Of a stretch of 64,000 nt of DNA, positions 8,372-15,166 are shown piece by piece. The notes beneath the pieces were generated by a model. It searched no databases and had not been told where the DNA came from. It worked only from the letters and a program-made list of their open reading frames with translations. The stretch is taken from contig CAZSPZ010000001.1 of assembly GCA_964608965.1 (NCBI GenBank), forward strand, positions 62,001 to 126,000, read 5' to 3'. A program made the translations under genes and the position numbers. Position 1 is the stretch's first letter; every line of letters begins with the position of its first letter. The stretch is from UBA10908 sp964608965. GTDB lineage: Bacteria > Bacillota > Clostridia > Peptostreptococcales > Anaerovoracaceae.

Positions 8372-9846
8372 CTATAGTGCTTTTAAGAGCCCTGTGGCTT
8401 CGTTAAAGTTTTCTGCCAGCGCGTCGAGTTCTTTGGCTTGTGCGTGAACAGCATCCCAAGTGCCTTGCGTATCATACCACAGGGCATTTAATTCTTCGAC
8501 ATCTTTACCTTGTTGCTCGACCCAAGTGTAATACTTAAGATGATGTATGCGTTTACGGTCTTCGTATGAAAGCTCTGCCATATGATCGGTGCGAACGCTC
8601 AACATGTGAAGCGCGTGATCCATAGACGCCTCTTTGATGTCGTAGGGGCCGTACAGTGCATTCAATTCTTCTATTCTGGATTGGTACATATCCGCGGCAT
8701 CCGTAAGAACTGTGCCGACGACATCCTTTTCTGTAAGCTCGTAGTATTTTGCCATTTTTATGCAGCAAAGAATATTTGCGATTCCGGATATTCCCATCCA
8801 GGTAAGTTCTTCGATAAGCTTTGCGTCCAGCTTGAGAACTTCCTTAAGATATTGCTTTCCTTCTTCCGTGTTGAATAATCGAAGCAGGCGTTGAGAATCT
8901 TCGTCGTCGATATCGATTACCATGTCTGTATTTTTCACATTGTGAATCCACGGAATATGTTTATCTCCGATTCCTTCAATCCGGTGGCTGCCAAATCCGT
9001 TATTCAGTATGGTGGGGCACTGAAGCGCTTCTCCCACAGCAAGCTTAAGCTTCGGATAGGCCTCTTTCAGATAGTCCCCTGCACTCATGGTTCCTGCAGA
9101 GCCCGACGTAAAGCAGGCTCCCGCAAATTGATCCCCGGGGCGCTTGATTGCTTCGAAGACGTCTGCTAAGGCATAGCCTGTAACATTGTAATGCCAAAGC
9201 ACATTTCCCATCTCTTCGAATTGATTAAAGACCATGACATCTTCTTTTTGCTTTAATTCCCAGGTTTTATCAAAAATCTCTTTTACATTGGACTCGCTTC
9301 CCGGTGTTGCGATAATCTCTCCGGCAACTGTTTTAAGCCAGTCAAAGCGTTCTTTTGACATTCCTTCGGGAAGTATTGCAATGGAATGGCAGGCTAACAG
9401 CTTGGAATTGAATGCCCCGCCTCTGCAATAGTTTCCGGTGGAAGGCCACGCGGCTCTATGGTAAGTGGCGTCGAATTGACCGCTCAGAAGCCTTGGCGCA
9501 AGACAGCCGAAGGATGCCCCCACTTTGTGACAGCCGGTAGGGAACCATTTCCCGACCATCGCTACAATACGGCAGGGAACTCCGGTTAACTCCGGCGGCA
9601 GCTCAATGTAGTTAGGCACTTCCTGAAACTGACCGCCCATTTCTTTGGGTTCGTTTTTCCATGTTATGCGGAAAAGGTTCAAAGGGTTGATTTCCCAAAG
9701 TCCGATATGGCGCAGTTTATCGCGAATGACACCAGGTATTGTTTCAGGGTGTTGCATTTGGGCTACTGTGGGAATGATGATATTGTTTTCCTTTGCCTTT
9801 TTAATATTGTTTTCAGACCTTTTTTATTGATGGTAAGGTCGATCAT
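8372..9846 (-). CDS. PLP-dependent enzyme (cysteine/threonine synthase fold), frameshifted near the N-terminus
   Basis: From the ATG at 9757 the frame gives 461 residues of a fold-type II PLP enzyme: GCHKVGASFG holds the likely Schiff-base Lys, and TSGSAGTMSAGDY resembles a phosphate-binding loop. The substrate is unknown. That ATG has no ribosome site. An ATG at 9846 has AGGAGG eight bases upstream and starts MIDLTINKKGLK, then runs into a stop. Adding one base in the T4 run at 9810-9813 (A4 on the coding strand) joins it to a continuation reading NNIKKAKENNIIIPTVAQ, which runs directly into the ATG-9757 frame. The original gene therefore spans 8372-9846 with one base missing, through mutation or sequencing error. 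It heads the operon with the GTPase and B3/4 genes. Confidence 0.75.
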
Positions 9847-9950
9847 TTGCTTTCCCTCCTATATAAAAAAAATGGGTTATCTTTGCTTATTATAACCGTA
9901 TTTGCATGAAGTTGGAACACGATTTTGCTGTTTGAGAGATAAAGCATTCA

Positions 9951-9983
9951 TAATAAAAGAAGCTCCTTATGCCGGGAGCTTCT
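9951..9983 (-). terminator. Terminator of the TRAP transporter operon
   Basis: On the minus strand AGAAGCTCC (9983-9975) pairs with GGAGCTTCT (9966-9958), followed by TTTATTA. It lies downstream of dctM and upstream of the PLP enzyme gene. Its stem sequence recurs in the hairpin at 10003-10029. Confidence 0.65.
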
Positions 9984-10002
9984 CCGAGATGATTTTTTAT
10001 AT

Positions 10003-10029
10003 GAGAAGCTCTGAGATTGTGAGCTTCTC
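10003..10029. repeat. Second hairpin sharing its stem with the adjacent terminator
   Basis: GAGAAGCTC (10003-10011) and GAGCTTCTC (10021-10029) form a perfect 9-bp stem. The arms are nearly identical to those of the neighbouring terminator, so alternative pairing between the two hairpins is possible. Confidence 0.5.
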
Positions 10030-10047
10030 CAAGGCACTTTGGAACAA

Positions 10048-11355
10048 CTATTCTATAAAGAAAAGAGAGAGGATCGGCACGTAAGTGATCACCATCAAAA
10101 CTGCAACGGCTACAATAAAGAAAGGTATGATATATTTAAACATGCTTTCCATCTTTATTTTCGCGACAGCAGATCCTACAAACAGATTGCAGCCATAAGG
10201 CGGTGTGCAAAGTCCAAAGGCAAGATTAACCGCCATGATTACTCCAAAGTGGACCGGGCTTATCCCAAAATAGGTAATCGTCGGCAAAAGCATAGGTGCC
10301 ATCACGATAATAGCCGGTACCGTATCCAGGAAACAGCCGATAATCAGCAGAATCACATTGATAATCAACAGCAGGATAGCAGGGCTGTCGGTGACGGTCA
10401 TTAGGAATTCTGATATAGTCTGGGGAACACGTTCAAATGTCATGAATGTCGAAAAGACCGTTGAATAACCCAAGAGGAACGATGTAACCCCATTGATGAC
10501 GGCTGCTGTCAGAAATGTTTGGTATAGACCTTTCATATCCATTTCTTTATAGATAAACACACTCACAAATATGGAATAGACGACAGAAACACAAGCGGCC
10601 TCCGTCGGCGTAAAAACGCCCGAATAGATTCCGCCAAGGATGATGACAGGCGACAACAATGCCCAAAATCCATCTTTGAATGTTTTTCCAATCAGCTTAA
10701 CTCTGTTTTTCATCGCCTCTGCAAGGGTAATTTTTGTGGAAGTGGTTTTAATCGCAATATCCTGCCCCATCCTTTTACACATAACAATATTCGTAAAAAG
10801 AAAAGCCAGTCCTATAAAAATGCCCGGTATGATGCCCGCCAGAAATAAAGTGGGCACAGGTACTTTTGTGGTTGCGCCATATAGAACAAAAGAAAGGCTC
10901 GGGGGAATAATCGGTCCTACTGTGCCGCCAAAGCAGACCAGCGTTGCCGCATAGGCCGGGTCATATCCTTTTCTTTTCATTTCGGGAATCATCATTCCGC
11001 CGATAGCGGAAGTTGTAGCCATGCCTGATCCCGATAAAGCTCCAAAGAACATACAAGCCAGGATTGTGATGCAGCCAAGACCGCCGGTAATAAAACCGAC
11101 AAGAGAAGCTGCGAAGTTGACAATTCTCTTAGCTATTCCTCCTGTAGACATCGCCGTACCTGCCAGCATAAAGAAGGGGATAGCCATGACCGTAAACGAA
11201 AAAATTCCGGAATAATTGTATTGACCTGCTATGATTAAACTTTGATCTGTGGTGAAAAAAAGCGAAAGCATGGTGGCGCCGCCGATCGCAAACCCAACGG
11301 GGACTCCTACAGCCAGCATGATGAATAGTGCGACAAACAATAAAGTCAAAGTCAT
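10048..11355 (-). CDS. dctM: TRAP transporter large permease subunit (DctM)
   Basis: A 435-residue, very hydrophobic protein with a dozen or so membrane segments, matching the DctM subunit of tripartite ATP-independent transporters. Family landmarks are the N-terminal GVPVGFAIG, GGLGCITILACMFFGALSGSG, and GPIIPPSLSFVLYG. It forms the ion-driven transport channel in the cytoplasmic membrane. Its ATG overlaps the dctQ stop as ATGA, so the two are translationally coupled. It is the last gene of the minus-strand run gntR-kdd-dctP-dctQ-dctM and is followed by the hairpins at 9951-10029. Confidence 0.93.
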   Translation of the reverse strand: MTLTLLFVALFIMLAVGVPVGFAIGGATMLSLFFTTDQSLIIAGQYNYSGIFSFTVMAIPFFMLAGTAMSTGGIAKRIVNFAASLVGFITGGLGCITILACMFFGALSGSGMATTSAIGGMMIPEMKRKGYDPAYAATLVCFGGTVGPIIPPSLSFVLYGATTKVPVPTLFLAGIIPGIFIGLAFLFTNIVMCKRMGQDIAIKTTSTKITLAEAMKNRVKLIGKTFKDGFWALLSPVIILGGIYSGVFTPTEAACVSVVYSIFVSVFIYKEMDMKGLYQTFLTAAVINGVTSFLLGYSTVFSTFMTFERVPQTISEFLMTVTDSPAILLLIINVILLIIGCFLDTVPAIIVMAPMLLPTITYFGISPVHFGVIMAVNLAFGLCTPPYGCNLFVGSAVAKIKMESMFKYIIPFFIVAVAVLMVITYVPILSLFFIE

Positions 11356-11903
11356 TCCACAGCACCTCCTTCCGCATTGATTTCTTCGCGAAGATCCGGG
11401 TTTTGTGGTATGTCTTCCGGCGGACCCGCCTTAAACGCTTTATATGATTTTATGATGGCGGCAACACTTCTTGCCATCATTAATCCTGTTCCCGTAGCAA
11501 CAGCCAGGTAGCCCCATGAGATACTGATACCTATTCCCGCATAATGGGTTGTCCATTGTGATAAAACAAGGCTGCAGCTGTAGTAGAAGGTAACAATGCA
11601 TATTGCCAAGACAATCAGACAGGAAAGGATATTAAATGCATGGGCTTTCTTATAAGAGAATTTTGACGTGAGCATTGTAATTTTTATGTGCTCGCCTTCT
11701 CTTTCTCCCAAGCTGATGCCCAGCCATGATATCCAGACAAAAATAAACTTGCCCAGCTCTTCTGACCAGTAAAGGGAATCGTTAAAGACATAGCGCATGA
11801 TGACTTGCGCAAAAATTACAATAACCATGATAGCAAACATTGCAATGATAATGATTTCTTCAAGTTTATTTAAGGTGGCGAAAATGCCTTTCCGAGTTTT
11901 CAT
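11352..11903 (-). CDS. dctQ: TRAP transporter small permease subunit (DctQ)
   Basis: A 183-residue protein with four predicted membrane helices and the DctQ pattern: a first helix with FAIMVIVIFAQVIMRYVF, then SLYWSEELGKFIFVWISWLG. It would pair with DctM and position the binding protein. The hydrophilic C-tail (PPEDIPQNPDLREE) is ordinary for the family. The ATG is preceded by AGGA. A hairpin at 11982-12021 separates it from dctP. Confidence 0.92.
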   Translation of the reverse strand: MKTRKGIFATLNKLEEIIIIAMFAIMVIVIFAQVIMRYVFNDSLYWSEELGKFIFVWISWLGISLGEREGEHIKITMLTSKFSYKKAHAFNILSCLIVLAICIVTFYYSCSLVLSQWTTHYAGIGISISWGYLAVATGTGLMMARSVAAIIKSYKAFKAGPPEDIPQNPDLREEINAEGGAVE

Positions 11904-11981
11904 TCGTCAATCCTGCGGATGAATCGTATAGATTCTCCGCATTTCCCTTTCCACCCCGCCAATAGTTGAGCGAGATATTTT

Positions 11982-12021
11982 ATATATCCGAACCGGAGGT
12001 TGCCCCCCGATTCGGATATAT
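11982..12021. other. Intercistronic hairpin between dctP and dctQ
   Basis: ATATATCCGAA (11982-11992) pairs with TTCGGATATAT (12011-12021); the loop is C-rich on the plus strand (G-rich in the minus-strand mRNA). There is no U tract. Such a structure after a binding-protein gene often protects or partially terminates the message so that more binding protein than permease is made; that role is inferred. Confidence 0.55.
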
Positions 12022-12046
12022 TTGGAATACATACTACTAATTTTTG

Positions 12047-13060
12047 TTATTCGGGGCAAGTCGCCAGCCAGGCGTCAATAACGTCCTGTCCGACTTTTTC
12101 TGCCCAAAGGTCGTAAGCGGGCTTGCAGAGCTCTTTGAACGCTGCGGATTCTTCCGCCGTCAGTTCATAAACTGTTGCGCCTGCAGCTTCGAAAGCATCC
12201 AGATAGGCCATTTCGTTGGCTCTTTCTTCGGCTCTTTGCATTTCGCACATCTGATGGATTCCATCTAAGATGATGGGTTTAAGATCTTCGGGAAGAGATT
12301 CCAACCATTCCGTGGAGCATACCAGGGGGTAAGGTGAGCTACTGTGGTTGGTGACGGTCACATAAGGAGCCATTTCGTACAGGCTGAAATCGTTGAACAC
12401 GCCCAGAGAATGGTCAAGCGCGTCGATAGTTCCTTGGGAAAGGGAAGTAACAACTTCGCCCCATGCCATCGGTGTGGGGTTGGCGCCCATGGCCTGCCAC
12501 ATGGTTATATTCAGTTCATTCTGGGAAATACGAATCTTCGTTCCGTTCAAATCTGCGGAGTTGTGATAAACTTTATCTCTGCTTATAACATTTCTCATAC
12601 CGTTGTACATCATGTCTACAGCGGTATAACCTGCTTCTGCCAAGGCTTCGTTAAATAATTCGAGTCCGCCGTTTTCAAAAGTTCCTGTAATCCAGTCTTC
12701 GTAGGTGGGATAGAGATAAGGAAGGTCTACGCAGCTCGCTTCTTCGCCTGCGATTGCAGCGATAACAGAGGCAAGTCCAAAGTACATTTCGATGGTTCCA
12801 AGTTTGACACCTGCTGCCATGTCGGGGTCATCCCCGGCTTGGCCGTCAGGATACATTTCCACAATGACACGCCCGTCGGTTTCTTCTGCAAGGTATTCCC
12901 CAAGCCAAAGACCTGCGGTGTTTGTGGAACGAGTGGAAGAGTCGGTGTGGCCGATTCTGATTGTGATGGTTTCTGCAGGCTCTGCCTCACCGCCGCCTCC
13001 ACAACCTGCCAGTGCGAATAACATTGTAAGCACCAGCAAAATGCTAATAATCTTTTTCAT
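12047..13060 (-). CDS. dctP: TRAP transporter substrate-binding lipoprotein (DctP)
   Basis: The ATG at 13060 gives 337 residues starting with a lipoprotein signal (MKKIISILLVLTMLFALAGC; lipobox Cys at 20). An upstream ATG at 13108 would add an untypical charged leader, and GAAGGAG precedes 13060, so I chose the latter. The mature part is a DctP-type extracytoplasmic receptor: TIRIGHTDS, YPDGQAGDDPDMAAGVKLGTIEM, and an Arg in NGTKIRIS that in this family usually grips a carboxylate. The ligand is unknown. The gene next to the dehydrogenase suggests an amino or organic acid related to that enzyme's substrate. Confidence 0.9.
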   Translation of the reverse strand: MKKIISILLVLTMLFALAGCGGGGEAEPAETITIRIGHTDSSTRSTNTAGLWLGEYLAEETDGRVIVEMYPDGQAGDDPDMAAGVKLGTIEMYFGLASVIAAIAGEEASCVDLPYLYPTYEDWITGTFENGGLELFNEALAEAGYTAVDMMYNGMRNVISRDKVYHNSADLNGTKIRISQNELNITMWQAMGANPTPMAWGEVVTSLSQGTIDALDHSLGVFNDFSLYEMAPYVTVTNHSSSPYPLVCSTEWLESLPEDLKPIILDGIHQMCEMQRAEERANEMAYLDAFEAAGATVYELTAEESAAFKELCKPAYDLWAEKVGQDVIDAWLATCPE

Positions 13061-13158
13061 GTTCTTTCTCCTTCTTCCTTTCAAGCTGGCCGACAAAGAT
13101 GCCGGCATATAAAAACGCGTCGCCGCGAAGCGGCCTGATCAACCCGAGTAGAGGGCTC

Positions 13159-14196
13159 CTATTTGCAATAACGGTCAATAAAATATTCTCGAACTTTTTT
13201 GTTGTTTCTGATGATGTCGAACGTAATTTCTGCATGGCCGGGATAATAACCGTTTCCGATCAGCATGGAAACATATTTTTTTACACCTTCTGCGCCAAGC
13301 GATGCTTTTACAAAATCAGTGCTCATACTGAAGAAATATATTTTACCGGTATCTTTCGTTACAAGGATGGCAGACAGTTCCGTGTTGGGCACATTGACAG
13401 TATTAACGGTAAAGTCAGCCAGCATGCCTCCGGTCACCTTCATATAAGCATTATAACTGGCCAGAGGTTCTTGGCCGTTTGTTTGAAGAACCAAATCTGC
13501 AATACCCAATTCTTTGACAATTTCGCACTGCTTTGCCGAATATTCCATACAGATGACCGTACCGGTTGGAGCAACTCTCTTTTTAGCCTCGGCTAAACAA
13601 AGCAGCCCGGCTTTGCCTGCGCCTATTACCACTACGGTATCTCCGGCTTTGACATTGACGGCAACTTGAGCGGGAGCGCCGGCTACGTCCATAAGGGCCA
13701 GCGAAAGTTGCTGTCCCAAATCCTTGGGAATCTTAGTGAAAATACCACTTTCAAAGAGGATGGCGTCCGCCTTGCAATAGACTTGTTCCGTTTCGACATC
13801 GATTCGATCGATTGCATAGATTTTGAGCGGGGTCAAAGAAAGAGACACTAAAGTAGCGATTTTATCGCCAACTTCAGCGTCGATTTTGCCTTCTAATTCC
13901 GGGCCGATTTGTTTGATTGTGCCAATCAGCATGCCGCCTGATTTTGTGACCGGGTCCTGAAACTTTCCCCGTTCCTCTACAATTTGCATAAAAGTTTCAG
14001 CTATTTTTGCCGTGTCGCCCTCGCATTCGTTCTTAATTCTTCCAAAAGCAGTGGCTGTCGGTTGCAAAGCAATGACATCGATCAGAATTTCATTCGAATA
14101 AATCTGGGGAGTATTGTCAATTTTATCTGCAGCCTGCGGGAGCAATCCCTTTGGCGAAATGACTCTGTGACTGCCGTAAAAATTTCCTTTTTCCAT
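13159..14196 (-). CDS. kdd: L-erythro-3,5-diaminohexanoate dehydrogenase-like enzyme
   Basis: The 345 residues from ATG 14196 (GGGAGG eight bases upstream; a longer frame to 14286 lacks a ribosome site) resemble KDD of clostridial lysine fermentation. KDD deaminates 3,5-diaminohexanoate to 5-amino-3-oxohexanoate with NAD(P)+. Matching features are the N-terminus YGSHRVISPKG, FQDPVTKSGGMLIGT, VGDKIATLVSLSLTPLKI, and a medium-chain-dehydrogenase Rossmann turn VVVIGAGKAGLLCLAEAKK. The usual partners (lysine 2,3-aminomutase, kce, kal) are absent; instead the gene sits between a GntR regulator and a TRAP transporter. It may therefore be a paralogue for an imported beta-amino acid. The family call is firm, the exact substrate is not. 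Confidence 0.8.
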   Translation of the reverse strand: MEKGNFYGSHRVISPKGLLPQAADKIDNTPQIYSNEILIDVIALQPTATAFGRIKNECEGDTAKIAETFMQIVEERGKFQDPVTKSGGMLIGTIKQIGPELEGKIDAEVGDKIATLVSLSLTPLKIYAIDRIDVETEQVYCKADAILFESGIFTKIPKDLGQQLSLALMDVAGAPAQVAVNVKAGDTVVVIGAGKAGLLCLAEAKKRVAPTGTVICMEYSAKQCEIVKELGIADLVLQTNGQEPLASYNAYMKVTGGMLADFTVNTVNVPNTELSAILVTKDTGKIYFFSMSTDFVKASLGAEGVKKYVSMLIGNGYYPGHAEITFDIIRNNKKVREYFIDRYCK

Positions 14197-14253
14197 AAAG
14201 CGTGCCTCCCTTTTATGCGCGAGGAAGATGATCCCGAATTCCGGCTGTAATTT

Positions 14254-14316
14254 TTTATATGACATCTTAAATGTAGCACAAGACAATAGGACAGTTCAAT
14301 TCATTATTGAATTGTC
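14254..14316 (-). promoter_or_regulatory. Possible promoter and dyad upstream of kdd-dctPQM
   Basis: On the minus strand TTGTGC (14281-14276), a 16-bp spacer and TATAAA (14259-14254) make a plausible promoter. Just upstream is an 11-bp inverted repeat with one mismatch (14290-14300 and 14306-14316). The dyad may be an operator or the end of the gntR transcript. It does not share sequence with the TTGTATACAA site upstream of gntR. Confidence 0.4.
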
Positions 14317-14327
14317 GCAGCGAAAAT

Positions 14328-14993
14328 TTAATCCAAATCAAAGCCGGCCCGGCGTTTTCCGTTTTCCATATGCCGGATGGATGCTACCGTTGCCGCCTCT
14401 TTATCTTTTGCTTTAAACGCAAGAAATATATCGCGATGTTCGGCCAGAACTTCTTCCAAGTATTCGCGAATATATTCACTGCTGACCTTTGTGTTTTTTG
14501 TATACACTTGATAAGAGGTGAGGACATGCTGAAGCATACGGTTGCCCGTGGCATTATATATTAATTGATGGAAGTGCATATTAATTTGTAACATCTTGTC
14601 CGCTTCACCCTTTTGGGTATAAAATTCCATGATGTCATAAGCTTCTTCCAACTCTTCGAATTCTTTATCCGTCATTCTTTCGATTGCCCATTTTACAGCG
14701 ATGGCTTCATATGCTTTTCGAAGTTCGTACATATCCTCTATATCTTGCATTGAAAGGCCGATTACGAAGGCGCCCCTGTTTGGGATGATTTGAATAAGTC
14801 CATCCAGTTCAAGTTTTTGGAATGCTTCGCGAACAGGTGTTCTGCTTACGTTGTAATCCTGGCAGATTCTTTGTTCCGTTAATTTTTCTCCCCTGGCGAT
14901 TTTGCCTTGCAGGATATCATCTCGTAATTTATTAAAGAGGTTTTGGGGGAGTGATAGTGCAGTGATCGCTATTGTTTGTTGTGTCGTAATCAT
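14328..14993 (-). CDS. GntR-family transcriptional regulator, FadR/FCD subfamily
   Basis: A 221-residue regulator. The N-terminal winged helix shows LRDDILQGKIARGEKLTEQRIC, the recognition helix VSRTPVREAFQKLELDGLI, and wing PNRGAFV. The C-terminal FCD domain is helical with the usual metal-binding pattern (Asp/His in the MLQINMHFHQLIY and AEHRDIF helices). It is encoded directly upstream of kdd and the TRAP genes in the same direction, so it most likely senses their substrate. Its own promoter carries a perfect TTGTATACAA palindrome (15024-15033), suggesting autoregulation. Confidence 0.88.
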   Translation of the reverse strand: MITTQQTIAITALSLPQNLFNKLRDDILQGKIARGEKLTEQRICQDYNVSRTPVREAFQKLELDGLIQIIPNRGAFVIGLSMQDIEDMYELRKAYEAIAVKWAIERMTDKEFEELEEAYDIMEFYTQKGEADKMLQINMHFHQLIYNATGNRMLQHVLTSYQVYTKNTKVSSEYIREYLEEVLAEHRDIFLAFKAKDKEAATVASIRHMENGKRRAGFDLD

Positions 14994-15023
14994 GTTGCAT
15001 GTCCTTTCAGTGTGATGATAAAC

Positions 15024-15061
15024 TTGTATACAATTATAAATACAATCAATATTCTTGTAAA
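15024..15061 (-). promoter_or_regulatory. gntR promoter with overlapping palindromic operator
   Basis: On the minus strand TTTACA (15061-15056), a 17-bp spacer and TATAAT (15038-15033) form a strong promoter. A perfect 10-bp palindrome TTGTATACAA (15024-15033) abuts and overlaps the end of the -10. GTATAC-centred palindromes are typical targets of FCD-type GntR proteins, so autorepression is likely. Confidence 0.65.
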
Positions 15062-15089
15062 GAAATATTTCTTATGGGGACATTGGGTC

Positions 15090-15154
15090 TTGTCAAAAAC
15101 AAAAAACAACTATATACTGTGTTTGACAAATCAATTGACACCTATATATAGATG
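15090..15154 (+). promoter_or_regulatory. nrdJ promoter with two NrdR-like boxes
   Basis: TTGTCA (15090-15095), a 17-bp spacer and TATACT (15113-15118) form the promoter. Two AT-rich boxes resemble the NrdR consensus ACACWATATATWGTGT: 15107-15122 (about 12 of 16 bases, overlapping the -10) and 15139-15154 (about 10 of 16, with a perfect CTATATATAG core). They are 32 bp apart, the three-turn spacing expected for paired NrdR sites. Confidence 0.6.
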
Positions 15155-15166
15155 CGAGGAAAAAAC

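Noticed and set aside
14488..14510. A second TTGTATACA-like site inside the gntR coding region
   Set aside because: Only 9 of 10 bases match, it is inside coding sequence with no promoter, and such AT-rich matches are expected by chance.
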